From the NCBI GenBank assembly GCA_021443885.1, contig JABUSW010000334.1:1-45334 (forward strand): DNA of 45,334 bases, written 5' to 3'. Origin of the DNA: Blautia sp. GTDB taxonomy: Bacteria > Bacillota > Clostridia > Lachnospirales > Lachnospiraceae. Every line of letters starts with the position of its first letter. Positions within the stretch are counted from its first letter, which is position 1. The notes below the pieces were generated by a model. It saw only the letters and a list, made by a program, of their open reading frames with translations, was not told the origin of the DNA and searched no databases. Shown here one piece after another: positions 8,934-16,404 of this stretch. The translations under genes were made by a program, and so were the position numbers.

Positions 8934-9497
8934 ATGAATTATTCGCAGATCACAGACTGGTGTCACGAAATTATGAAAACCCGGAAGAACGAGGGCGGAT
9001 TATATGTAGATGCCACTATGGGAAAAGGAAATGATACAGAGTTTCTGTGCAGACTTGCCGGAGAAAAGGGAAAGGTGCTGGCTTTTGATATTCAGATGGA
9101 GGCCATCGAACACACCAGAGCAAGGCTTGGAAATGCGCTGCTGGCGGATCGGGCGGAACTGATCCTGGACGGGCATGAGAATATGGATCGTTATCTGGAG
9201 AAAGAAACTGCAGATATTATCTGTTTTAATTTCGGCTATCTTCCCGGAGGAGACCACAATGTTTCCACAAAACCGGAAACCAGTATCATTGCCATAACGA
9301 AAGCTCTGGAAATACTGAAACCTGATGGAATGCTGAGTCTGTGTATTTACAGTGGAGGAGACAGTGGTTTTGCAGAAAAAGATGCCGTTTTGGATTACCT
9401 GAAGAAACTGTCTTCCAAAGAATATGTTGTGATCCGGAATGACTATTATAATCGCCCGCATCATCCGCCGATTCCGGTTTTTGTGTTTAAGAAGTAA
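8934..9497 (+). CDS. mnmM: tRNA 5-aminomethyl-2-thiouridine methyltransferase (MnmM/YtqB family)
   Basis: This is a class I SAM-dependent methyltransferase of the former 'putative rRNA methylase' YtqB family, 187 residues long. The SAM-binding motif is YVDATMGKGNDT, followed by the acidic motif VLAFDIQ. The family signature FGYLPGGDHNVSTKPETS and the later CIYSGGDSGFAEKD are both clear. In Bacillus, YtqB has been shown to be MnmM, which methylates nm5s2U to mnm5s2U at the tRNA wobble position. That function follows from the family and is not shown by the sequence itself. The ATG has an AAGGAACC site. It stands alone between the MATE and AraC-type genes. Confidence 0.85.
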   Translation: MNYSQITDWCHEIMKTRKNEGGLYVDATMGKGNDTEFLCRLAGEKGKVLAFDIQMEAIEHTRARLGNALLADRAELILDGHENMDRYLEKETADIICFNFGYLPGGDHNVSTKPETSIIAITKALEILKPDGMLSLCIYSGGDSGFAEKDAVLDYLKKLSSKEYVVIRNDYYNRPHHPPIPVFVFKK

Positions 9498-9587
9498 AAT
9501 AACAGCCTTCGGTGGATGGCGGAGTTGTGCCCGGAAAGGCAGCAAAGTTTTGCGTATTTCGTCTGCGAACCCGCTTCGGGATGCAGC

Positions 9588-10451
9588 TTAAATGTCTTCG
9601 TAAATCTTCCGGAAATCTCTGGGAGAACAACCCTTCATCAGCTTGAACATTCGGGTGAAGGCAATGGGGGTTGAGAATCCGGACTGAATCGCAACCTGTG
9701 TCACAGAGATTCTGGGATCAGATAAAAGGGTTTCGGCGTGAGAGATTCTTTTCTGGCTTACATATTTGTAGAAGGAAACACTGGTTACTTCTTTGAAGAG
9801 CCGCGAAAAATGGAATTTGCTGAAATTGGCCATGTCTGCAATCTGATCCAGTGTCAGATTCTCTGTAAAATGGGCATTGATGTATTCACAGCATTGCAGG
9901 ATCTTATCCACATTCTGGTAATAGATCTGCTGGTTGGAGGTGGAATCCATCAGCTTCTGATTCATGTAGAAACGGCCGATCGTCGCAATCATGTCCAACA
10001 ATGCTGAATAAATGGTGGTTTCGGAAAACATCTGACCATTGTTGTATTCCTCCACCAGTCTGGTAAACTTCGACGCCAGTTCATTGTGGAAAGACGAATG
10101 GTTTCGTGCATTGGAAACGAAGCAGTCGCCGGTCAGAGAAAGAATAGTATTCATATCTTTCATATCCTTCAGCAATGAAAGCTCTGCCTGAAAAATTATG
10201 CGGCGGCCGGTAGGAGGGGCGATCAGTTCATGGGTAGTGCCCGGCCAGATAAACAAAAGATCTTTTGGGGTCAGTTTGTACCGGGTGTTGTTGATGATTA
10301 CCTCGTAACTGTTCTCCAAAGGATAGATGATCTCCATGGAACTGTGCCAGTGCATAGGATAACAATCTGTTTCAACGTTGTCGTACAGCTTGATCCGGTC
10401 ATATTTCGTATAGTTTACGATTTCGTGCTGTCCATTCAAATTCTCAATCAT
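9588..10451 (-). CDS. AraC family transcriptional regulator with cupin sensor domain
   Basis: The 287-residue protein has an N-terminal cupin-like ligand domain (motifs 'CYPMHWHSSMEIIYPLE' and 'LLFIWPGTTHEL') and a C-terminal AraC/XylS DNA-binding domain of two helix-turn-helix units. The first reads 'NLTLDQIADMANFSKFHFSR' and the second 'ISVTQVAIQSGFSTPIAFTR', closed by GCSPRDFRK. The ATG at 10451 has an AAGGGTG site. It is divergent from the CUT1 transporter gene at 10773, the usual arrangement for an activator of a sugar operon that responds to the sugar or its breakdown product. A palindrome at 10536-10556 lies just upstream of its own -35 box and may be an operator. The ligand is unknown. 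Confidence 0.9.
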   Translation of the reverse strand: MIENLNGQHEIVNYTKYDRIKLYDNVETDCYPMHWHSSMEIIYPLENSYEVIINNTRYKLTPKDLLFIWPGTTHELIAPPTGRRIIFQAELSLLKDMKDMNTILSLTGDCFVSNARNHSSFHNELASKFTRLVEEYNNGQMFSETTIYSALLDMIATIGRFYMNQKLMDSTSNQQIYYQNVDKILQCCEYINAHFTENLTLDQIADMANFSKFHFSRLFKEVTSVSFYKYVSQKRISHAETLLSDPRISVTQVAIQSGFSTPIAFTRMFKLMKGCSPRDFRKIYEDI

Positions 10452-10493
10452 TTCAACACCCTTATCTGCATGAAAATAGTCTTTACAAAATCT

Positions 10494-10522
10494 ATAATAA
10501 ACGTGAAAAATAAAATTGTAAA
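10494..10522 (-). promoter_or_regulatory. Predicted promoter of the AraC-type regulator
   Basis: On the minus strand TTTACA (plus 10517-10522) is 17 bases from TATTAT (plus 10494-10499). Both boxes match consensus at five of six positions. Confidence 0.6.
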
Positions 10523-10535
10523 TAATTGCGGAAAA

Positions 10536-10556
10536 TATTGTGAGTTTTGCACAATA
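10536..10556. promoter_or_regulatory. Inverted repeat, possible operator
   Basis: TATTGTG (10536-10542) and CACAATA (10550-10556) are perfect inverted copies separated by 7 bases. The site sits just upstream of the regulator promoter, in the gap shared with the transporter operon. Which protein binds it is not known. Confidence 0.45.
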
Positions 10557-10560
10557 AAAT

Positions 10561-10595
10561 TAATGCTATCAGAGCATTAGGCTTGAAAAGCCTAG
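10561..10595. repeat. Two adjacent small hairpins in the regulator-transporter gap
   Basis: TAATGCT (10561-10567) pairs with AGCATTA (10573-10579), and TAGGCTT (10578-10584) pairs with AAGCCTA (10588-10594). The two stems share two bases, so they cannot both form fully. The rest of the 10452-10772 gap is A/T-rich. I saw no convincing sigma-A promoter for the transporter gene there, which would fit activator-dependent transcription. Confidence 0.5.
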
Positions 10596-10772
10596 TTAAT
10601 TATACGAATGTCATATGTGAAAAATGACAAAACTATCGAATAATCACAATCTTATTTCTGGAAATCACGGGATATGATAGCAATAATTTTATATTAAATA
10701 CTGCTTCTCTCTGCTATATTAAAATTATCAAAAAACACGTATAAAAATTATTTTATGCAGGAGGAAACAAAT

Positions 10773-12092
10773 ATGAAGAAAAGAGTTATCGCTACAGCTC
10801 TCGGTGTTGTTATGGCAGCATCCATGATGTCTACAGCAGCTTTTGCTGGAGACGCAATCAAGATCATGTCTTTCACAGACGAGGTTCCGAACATGTTGAA
10901 ATACTATGTAGAGAACCATCCGGATTGCGGAATTGAATTAGCAGATCCGGTTATCGTAGCTACAACAGATGGCGCTTACCAGCCGGCTCTTGACCAGGCA
11001 CTTATGGCAGGCGGCGAAGATGCTCCGGATATCTACTGTGCAGAAGCAGCTTTCGTTCTGAAATATACACAGGGTGATGCATCCGCATTGGCAGGTGCTT
11101 ATGAAGATATGGGCATTGATGTAGCTGCAGCTGTAGAAGAAGCAGGAATCGCACCATATACTGTTGATATCGGTACAAGAGCAGATGACGGCAAACTGGT
11201 AGCTCTTGGATATCAGTCTACAGGTGGAGCATTTATTTATCGTCGTTCCATCGCTCAGGATGCTTTCGGAACAGATGATCCTGCAGAAATCGCTGAAATC
11301 ATCGGCGCTGGAAGCGGCAACTGGGATAAATTCTGGGAAGCAGCTGAAACATTGAAGGGCAAAGGATATGGAATCGTTTCCGGTGATGGAGACATCTGGC
11401 ACGCAGTTGAGAACAGCTCCGAAACAGGCTGGATCGTAGATGGCAAATTGAACATTGATCCTAAGAGAGAAGAGTTCATGGACATCTCCCTGAAACTGAA
11501 AGAAAATGATTATTATAACGATACACAGGACTGGCAGGATGCATGGTTCGCAGATATGGCAGGCGTTGGCCCGAAACAGGTATTTGGTTTCTTTGGACCG
11601 GCTTGGCTGATCAACTATACATTAGGTGATAACTGCGGCGATACAGCAGGTGACTGGGCAGTATGTGCTTCTCCGGTTGGTTTCTTCTGGGGCGGAACAT
11701 GGGTAATGGTTAACAAAGACAGCGTTGAGAAACCTGGTGTAAAAGAGTTAGTAGAATGGATCACATTGGATGCTTCTGAAGATGGTCTTCAGTATGCATG
11801 GGCAAACGGTCTTATGAACGAAGCCGGAACAAAAGATTCTGTTGCATCAAATGCAGTTCTTGAGATCTCCGATGGAACTATGGACTTCCTTGGCGGACAG
11901 AACATGTTCGATGCATTCATTCCGGCAAATGAATATGCAAACGGCAAGAACCTTACACAGTATGATGAAACAATCAACCAGTACTGGAGAGATGCAGTTC
12001 GTCAGTACACAAGCGGCGAAAAAGATAAAGAAACAGCTATCGCAGACTTCAAACAGAACGTAGCAGATAACCTTGATGTTATCGTAGAATAA
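10773..12092 (+). CDS. Sugar ABC transporter, extracellular solute-binding protein (family 1, CUT1)
   Basis: This protein would capture a sugar or oligosaccharide outside the cell for the two permeases downstream. The frame opens at 10755, but the start at 10773 (MKKRVIATALG) has the ideal GCAGGAGG site and gives a clean signal peptide: KKR, a hydrophobic stretch, then an AFA cleavage site before GDAIKIMSF. That leaves a 439-residue precursor, normal for family 1 binding proteins. There is no lipobox cysteine, which is unusual for a monoderm and is discussed in the findings. Mature sequence motifs such as 'DAPDIYCAEAAFV' and 'WADAWFADM'-like segments are typical of the family. The substrate is not evident. 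A terminator follows at 12150. Confidence 0.88.
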   Translation: MKKRVIATALGVVMAASMMSTAAFAGDAIKIMSFTDEVPNMLKYYVENHPDCGIELADPVIVATTDGAYQPALDQALMAGGEDAPDIYCAEAAFVLKYTQGDASALAGAYEDMGIDVAAAVEEAGIAPYTVDIGTRADDGKLVALGYQSTGGAFIYRRSIAQDAFGTDDPAEIAEIIGAGSGNWDKFWEAAETLKGKGYGIVSGDGDIWHAVENSSETGWIVDGKLNIDPKREEFMDISLKLKENDYYNDTQDWQDAWFADMAGVGPKQVFGFFGPAWLINYTLGDNCGDTAGDWAVCASPVGFFWGGTWVMVNKDSVEKPGVKELVEWITLDASEDGLQYAWANGLMNEAGTKDSVASNAVLEISDGTMDFLGGQNMFDAFIPANEYANGKNLTQYDETINQYWRDAVRQYTSGEKDKETAIADFKQNVADNLDVIVE

Positions 12093-12149
12093 TCTTACGG
12101 AAGCAGTTATGATGGCGATACCCGCCGGGGAATAGACAGTGATTACGGA

Positions 12150-12182
12150 AGTGGGGCGGTTGGCAACAACGCCCCGCTTTTC
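12150..12182 (+). terminator. Terminator after the binding-protein gene
   Basis: AGTGGGGCG (12150-12158) pairs with CGCCCCGCT (12170-12178, one G-T pair), followed by TTT. It lies inside the operon between the binding protein and permease genes and probably lowers permease expression relative to the binding protein. Confidence 0.75.
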
Positions 12183-12277
12183 TGCATGCTGAAGTTGTAT
12201 TGCAATTTGTGTATCTCTGGCGGTCAAAGAGTATAGAAAGCTCTTTGCTTTACCGTTTTATGATAGGAGAAAAGAAA

Positions 12278-13246
12278 GTGGAAAAAAGAAAAAAAGTATC
12301 ATATGCGAAATATGGATATATCTTCAGTTTGCCTTTTGTTGTGGCATTCCTTCTTTTTACGCTTTATCCGGTAGTGTACACAGTAGTGATCGGATTTACT
12401 GATTTGAAGGGATTTGGAAAGACTACATGGAATATCCAGCCGGATCTGTTTATCAACTTCAAACAGATCTTGAGCAATGCGTCTTTTAAGACTGCATTGT
12501 CAAATACCGTGATCATGTGGATCGCCAACTTTATTCCGCAGATCCTGCTTGCTTTATTGCTGGCAGCCTGGTTTACCAACAGATCCAGAAAGATCAAAGG
12601 ACAGGGATTCTTTAAGGTTGTATTCTATATGCCTAACATTATTACAGCTGCAACCGTAGCGGTTTTGTTCGGCGCATTGTTCGGATACCCGATGGGTCCG
12701 ATGAACAGTCTTCTGCAAAGCATCGGTCTGGCTAAGGAACCGGTGTTCTTCTTCCAGAGCAAGGCAATTGCAAAGGGGGTTGTAGCATTTATTCAGTTCT
12801 GGCAGTGGTATGGATATACCATGATCATTCTGATTTCCGGTATCCTGGGTATCAGTCCGGAGATTTATGAAGCTGCAGATATTGATGGTGCCACCAACAT
12901 TCAGAAATTTTTCTTTGTCACAATACCGAACCTTAGAACGGTATTGATCTATATGCTTGTCACTTCCCTGATCGGTGGACTGCAGATGTTTGATATCCCG
13001 TTGAATCTGGTTGCAAATTCCGGCCCGGATAACGGTACTCTTACAACCAGTGTATTTATTTACAATCAGGCCTTCAAGGGCAGCTATATGTACAATCGTG
13101 CGGCAGCGGCCAGCATGATCATGTTCATTATTATCAGTATTCTTTCAGCCTTTGTATTCGTTCTTATGCAGGATAAGAGCGAAGTAAAAGAGAAGAAAGA
13201 AATCAAGAAAGCCCAGAAGGCGATGAAGAAAGGAGGAAGAGCATAA
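12278..13246 (+). CDS. Sugar ABC transporter permease (MalF-like, CUT1)
   Basis: This is one of two membrane subunits of the CUT1 importer. The frame is open from 12200, but a GTG at 12278 is preceded by a TAGGAG site at proper spacing and gives the usual N-terminus: a Lys/Arg-rich VEKRKKVSYAKYGYIF and then the first membrane segment FSLPFVVAFLLFTLYPVVYTVVIGF. The ATG at 12260 lacks a ribosome site. The product is 322 residues with six predicted membrane segments. The EAA loop that contacts the ATPase reads EAADIDGATNIQKFFFVTIP. The C-terminus is very Lys-rich. The stop overlaps the next permease start (TAATG). No ATPase gene is present, so a shared MsmK/UgpC-type ATPase from elsewhere is presumably used. 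Confidence 0.93.
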   Translation: MEKRKKVSYAKYGYIFSLPFVVAFLLFTLYPVVYTVVIGFTDLKGFGKTTWNIQPDLFINFKQILSNASFKTALSNTVIMWIANFIPQILLALLLAAWFTNRSRKIKGQGFFKVVFYMPNIITAATVAVLFGALFGYPMGPMNSLLQSIGLAKEPVFFFQSKAIAKGVVAFIQFWQWYGYTMIILISGILGISPEIYEAADIDGATNIQKFFFVTIPNLRTVLIYMLVTSLIGGLQMFDIPLNLVANSGPDNGTLTTSVFIYNQAFKGSYMYNRAAAASMIMFIIISILSAFVFVLMQDKSEVKEKKEIKKAQKAMKKGGRA

Positions 13247-14091
13247 TGAAGTCTGGTTCTAAGAAATTCGACGGATTTAAAATAGTCATTTATGTTGTTC
13301 TGATCCTCCTGGCAATCTTAAGCTTACTGCCCTTTGTGATCATGATCGTCAATGCCACCAGGAGTACGGTTGAGATCCAGCAGCATGCGATTTCTCTGAT
13401 TCCTTCCAAATACCTTATGAGCAACCTGAAGGTATTGACCGGTAAGAGCTTTAATCCCATCAGAGGTTTCCTGAACTCGATTATCATCTCAGGTGGTGCT
13501 ACCGTTTGTGCCGTGTATTTCTCGACGCTGACAGCATATGCGCTGGTTGCTTATAACTGGAAATTAAGACAGCCTTTCTTTACATTCATCATGGCTGTCC
13601 TGATGATTCCGACACAGTGTGTCAGCATCGGTTTCTACCAGTTTATGTATCAGATCCATATGACAAATAATTTCCTTGCATTGATTCTTCCATCAATCGC
13701 GGCTCCTTCCATGGTGTTCTTTATGAGACAGTTTATGATCCCGGCGCTGCCCCTTGACATCGTGAATTCCGCCCGTGTAGATGGCTGTAAGGAATTTAAG
13801 ACATTCAACTCCATTGTCCTTCCGATCATGAAGCCGGCGATTGCTACACAGGCGATCTTCTCATTTGTAAATACCTGGAACCAGTTGTTCCTGCCGTTGA
13901 TCCTCTTGACTGACCAGAAAAAATATACGATGCCGATCATGGTATCTCTCTTAAGAGGTGATATTTACAAAACAGAATTTGGCAGCATTTATTTAGGACT
14001 GACACTGACAGTACTTCCGCTCTTTATCGTATATTTCGCTCTGTCGCGTTATATTATTGAGGGTGTTGCTCTCGGTGGTGTAAAAGGATGA
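13246..14091 (+). CDS. Sugar ABC transporter permease (MalG-like, CUT1)
   Basis: This is the partner membrane subunit, 281 residues. The N-terminus is short and cytoplasmic (KSGSKKFDGFK), followed by 'IVIYVVLILLAILSLLPFVIMIVNATRS', the typical MalG-type start, and five more membrane segments. The EAA loop reads NSARVDGCKEFKTFNSIVLP, with the conserved DG and P, and the protein ends IEGVALGGVKG as in many CUT1 permeases. Its start codon overlaps the stop of the preceding permease (TAATG), with an AAAGGAGG site in that gene's 3' end, so equimolar translation is likely. The YesL-like gene follows 7 bases after its stop. Confidence 0.95.
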   Translation: MKSGSKKFDGFKIVIYVVLILLAILSLLPFVIMIVNATRSTVEIQQHAISLIPSKYLMSNLKVLTGKSFNPIRGFLNSIIISGGATVCAVYFSTLTAYALVAYNWKLRQPFFTFIMAVLMIPTQCVSIGFYQFMYQIHMTNNFLALILPSIAAPSMVFFMRQFMIPALPLDIVNSARVDGCKEFKTFNSIVLPIMKPAIATQAIFSFVNTWNQLFLPLILLTDQKKYTMPIMVSLLRGDIYKTEFGSIYLGLTLTVLPLFIVYFALSRYIIEGVALGGVKG

Positions 14092-14098
14092 TGAAAAG

Positions 14099-14722
14099 AT
14101 GAATCTGTTCAGTATGGACAATCTCTTCTTTCGTACCATGAGTAAGATCACAGATCTTGTATGGCTGAATATTCTGACATTGTTGGGATGCCTGCCGGTA
14201 ATTACCGGCGGCGCATCCCTTACTGCAATGTATAGTGTATTGCTGCGAATGGTTCGGGATGAAGAAGGAAGTGTTACGCGGAATTTCATTCGGGGTTTCC
14301 GTGAGAATTTTAAAAATGCCACAAAGGTATGGATCGTTGCTTTATTGGCAGCGCTTTTCTTTTTTATGGATTTCAATATTTTGCGGCAGGGAGTTTTGGA
14401 TGGTTATGAAACCTTATATAAGGTGAGTATTGCGGCGATCACGATTCTGATCGTGCTGCTTCTGATGATACTGCAATATACATTCCCCCTTCTGGCCCGC
14501 TATGACCGTGATCTGAAGGGGACATTGCGAAATGCAGTAATCATAATGGTTGCTCGTGTTCCCCGTACGGTAAGCATGCTGATTATCTGGCTGTTTCCTG
14601 TTGCATTGATGATTTTATCGAACTATTTTCTGTGGTTCTGGTTCCTGTACGGACTTGCATTCCCGGGATATTTCTGTTCTATGGTATTGAGAACCGTGTT
14701 TGAAAAATTCGAAGAGCCATGA
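14099..14722 (+). CDS. YesL family protein (DUF624)
   Basis: This 207-residue integral membrane protein has about five hydrophobic segments. The start MNLFSMDNLFFRTMSKITDLVWLNILTLLGCLPVITGGASLTAMY matches the DUF624/YesL family, where 'W-N-LT-LGC-PV-TGGAS-TA-Y' is conserved. YesL-like genes are commonly linked to CUT1 sugar transporter operons in Firmicutes, but the biochemical role is not established. Assisting or regulating transport is only a guess from context. The ATG is 7 bases after the upstream permease stop with a weak GGATGATG site, so it is likely translationally coupled. It is the last gene of the transporter operon. I see no convincing terminator after it. Confidence 0.88.
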   Translation: MNLFSMDNLFFRTMSKITDLVWLNILTLLGCLPVITGGASLTAMYSVLLRMVRDEEGSVTRNFIRGFRENFKNATKVWIVALLAALFFFMDFNILRQGVLDGYETLYKVSIAAITILIVLLLMILQYTFPLLARYDRDLKGTLRNAVIIMVARVPRTVSMLIIWLFPVALMILSNYFLWFWFLYGLAFPGYFCSMVLRTVFEKFEEP

Positions 14723-14802
14723 TATATGGATCATACCGTGAAAGAAATGATACGATATTATCCGTGAACAGAAATAAGTCTGAAAAATCCATGTTTAATA
14801 AT

Positions 14803-14832
14803 TTGACATGCAACTTTTGATTAAGGTATAAT
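14803..14832 (+). promoter_or_regulatory. Consensus promoter of the EutS/EutP operon
   Basis: A perfect TTGACA (14803-14808), an 18-base spacer and a perfect TATAAT (14827-14832) precede a 5' leader of about 100 bases. This is the best match to consensus in the window. Confidence 0.8.
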
Positions 14833-14939
14833 ACTTTATATCGTATTCAGAATGATCGGTTTTGGTGCATGTCTGTTTTTTCAGTGCATACAACCGACTG
14901 CTTTGCGAACGGTATACCAGGAAAGTGAGGAACAGACAG

Positions 14940-15305
14940 ATGGCATTTGAACAGGAAGAACAGATCAGAATTGTTCAGGAAACGGTGGCAGGGAAAGAAA
15001 TCACCTTTGCGCATGTAATGGGTGGACCGGATCCTATTGTATATCAGAAGCTTGGCTTGAATCCGCAGGTGGATTATCGCTCATCTGCAATCGGAATTAT
15101 GAATATGACACCACCGGAGTCTGCTGTGATTGCATCGGATATTGCAGTGAAGAGCGGGAATGTGTATCTGGGGTTTGCAGATCGCTTCACGGGAACCTTG
15201 ATCATTACCGGGGAGATTTCGGATGTAATGTCTGCCCTGACGGAAATTGTGAATTATTTCCGTGATGAGATGGGATATGTGACCTGTAAGATTACCAAGA
15301 GATAG
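14940..15305 (+). CDS. eutS: Bacterial microcompartment shell protein, EutS/PduU family
   Basis: EutS and PduU are circularly permuted single-BMC-domain hexamers with an N-terminal beta-barrel that caps the pore; they form part of polyhedral shells. The 121 residues match the family length. Recognisable segments are 'VAGKEITFAHVMGGPDP-VYQKLGL', 'SAIGIMNMTPPESAVIASDIAVKSG', 'GFADRFTGTLIITGE' and the terminal TCKITKR. These align by eye with PduU along the whole chain. The ATG at 14940 has a GTGAGG site; an upstream TTG at 14862 in the same frame is not supported. It is the first gene of a three-gene operon. Whether it belongs to a Eut, Pdu or another compartment cannot be decided. Confidence 0.88.
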   Translation: MAFEQEEQIRIVQETVAGKEITFAHVMGGPDPIVYQKLGLNPQVDYRSSAIGIMNMTPPESAVIASDIAVKSGNVYLGFADRFTGTLIITGEISDVMSALTEIVNYFRDEMGYVTCKITKR

Positions 15306-15315
15306 GTGTGATACT

Positions 15316-15744
15316 ATGAGTCAGATGACGAAAGAAGAACTTCTGGAAAGGATGTTTCGAGATGACTTCGAGAACCTGAAGGGGAAACGGCTTCGTATGA
15401 CCCGTGTACGAGTTCCGGGCAAAGAGGTGTGTCTGGCGCAGATCATCACGCCTTCGGATCCGTGTATATATCAGAATCTGGGGTTGCACATAGGCGTACA
15501 CGAAGGAGAAGATCATACCGGAGAAACCATAGGGATGATTCGCTTTACCCCGTGGGAAGCCGTGGTTGCTGCAGCTGATATTGCTATGAAGGCGGCTGAT
15601 GTACAGGTGGGATTTATGGATCGTTTCTGCGGTTCGCTGATTCTTCTGGGTGGCCTTACGCAGGTGCAGACAGCGGTGGAAGAGGTCGTTCGATACTTTG
15701 GGGAAGAACTGGGGTTTCGAACCTGTAAGGTACATAAAAGTTAA
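15316..15744 (+). CDS. Second EutS/PduU-family shell protein, with N-terminal extension
   Basis: This is a paralogue of the preceding gene, 142 residues. It keeps 'VPGKEVCLAQIITPSDPCIYQNLGL', 'TIGMIRFTPWEAVVAAADIAMKA', 'GFMDRFCGSLILLGG' and the terminal TCKVHKS. Differences from the first copy are a roughly 25-residue charged helical extension (MSQMTKEELLERMFRDDF) and an insert around GVHEGEDHTGE before the BMC core. The extension could form part of the cap over the pore or act as a docking helix; both are speculation. It starts 10 bases after the first copy and ends 12 bases before the EutP-type GTPase, so all three are one transcript. Two diverged copies imply mixed or alternative hexamers. 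Confidence 0.85.
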   Translation: MSQMTKEELLERMFRDDFENLKGKRLRMTRVRVPGKEVCLAQIITPSDPCIYQNLGLHIGVHEGEDHTGETIGMIRFTPWEAVVAAADIAMKAADVQVGFMDRFCGSLILLGGLTQVQTAVEEVVRYFGEELGFRTCKVHKS

Positions 15745-15756
15745 AGGATAGAATGC

Positions 15757-16278
15757 ATGAAGAAACTGTTTTTGATGGGAAGAAGTGAAGCCGGTAAAAC
15801 TTCATTGACCCAGGCACTTAAAGGAGAAGAGCTTCATTACATTAAAACGCAGTATACAAACACCAATGACGATACCATTGATTCGCCCGGGGAATATGCG
15901 GAATCGAAAAGGTTCAGTGTAGGGCTTGCCTGTTTTTCCTTTGAGGCAGACGTAGTGGCCATTGTGCAGGCGGCCGATGAACCCTTCAGCCTGTTTGGGG
16001 CCAGTCTCCATTCCTTTATTTTACGACCATTGATCGGGGTGATCACAAAGACGGATTCGCCTTATGCAAATGTGGAAATGGTAAAGCTCTGGATGGAAAA
16101 TGCCGGATGCGAACGTATCTTTCTCGTGAATAACGTAACAAGGGAAGGGATACAGGAATTGATGGAATATCTGGAAGAGGATTTTCCAAAATTGACTATG
16201 GAGCAGGCAAAATTCAAACAAAGTCTGGGATTAAGTGAATGGGATCCGTTGCCGGAAGGCGTGGAATATCCAATATAA
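15757..16278 (+). CDS. eutP: EutP/PduV family GTPase
   Basis: EutP/PduV proteins are small Ras-like P-loop proteins encoded with microcompartments. PduV has been linked to compartment placement in the cell and EutP to acetate kinase activity in some species. The 173 residues hold the P-loop GRSEAGKTS (8-16), the switch motif DSPGEY (42-47, in place of DTPGE) and the base-specificity motif TKTD (97-100). The N-terminus MKKLFLMG is the first strand. The ATG has an AAAGGA site 12 bases after the shell gene. It closes the operon, with a terminator immediately downstream at 16277. Fit to the family is clear; which of the reported activities applies is not. Confidence 0.88.
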   Translation: MKKLFLMGRSEAGKTSLTQALKGEELHYIKTQYTNTNDDTIDSPGEYAESKRFSVGLACFSFEADVVAIVQAADEPFSLFGASLHSFILRPLIGVITKTDSPYANVEMVKLWMENAGCERIFLVNNVTREGIQELMEYLEEDFPKLTMEQAKFKQSLGLSEWDPLPEGVEYPI

Positions 16279-16320
16279 AAAGCCAGCTGTGAAACAAACT
16301 GTTTACAGCTGACTTTTTTA
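16277..16320. terminator. Terminator of the EutS/EutP operon
   Basis: AAAAAG and CAGCTGT on the left pair with ACAGCTG and CTTTTTT on the right, with one mismatch and a bulge, around an ACT-containing loop. Flanking A- and T-runs make it usable in both directions; pfp converges on it from the right. Confidence 0.8.
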
Positions 16321-16404
16321 TTGTCATTGAAAGATCCGGAATACCGGAATTATGCGGATCATTGTTCTGCATGCAATGTGGCTGCAGACCATTTTAGAGT
16401 TCTC

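Noticed and set aside
12200-12277. Upstream start for the first CUT1 permease
   Set aside because: No ribosome site, and it would begin just after the terminator. The GTG at 12278 has a TAGGAG site and gives the typical N-terminus.
14862-14939. TTG start for the first EutS-type gene
   Set aside because: It adds a segment unlike the family, and the ATG at 14940 has a ribosome site.
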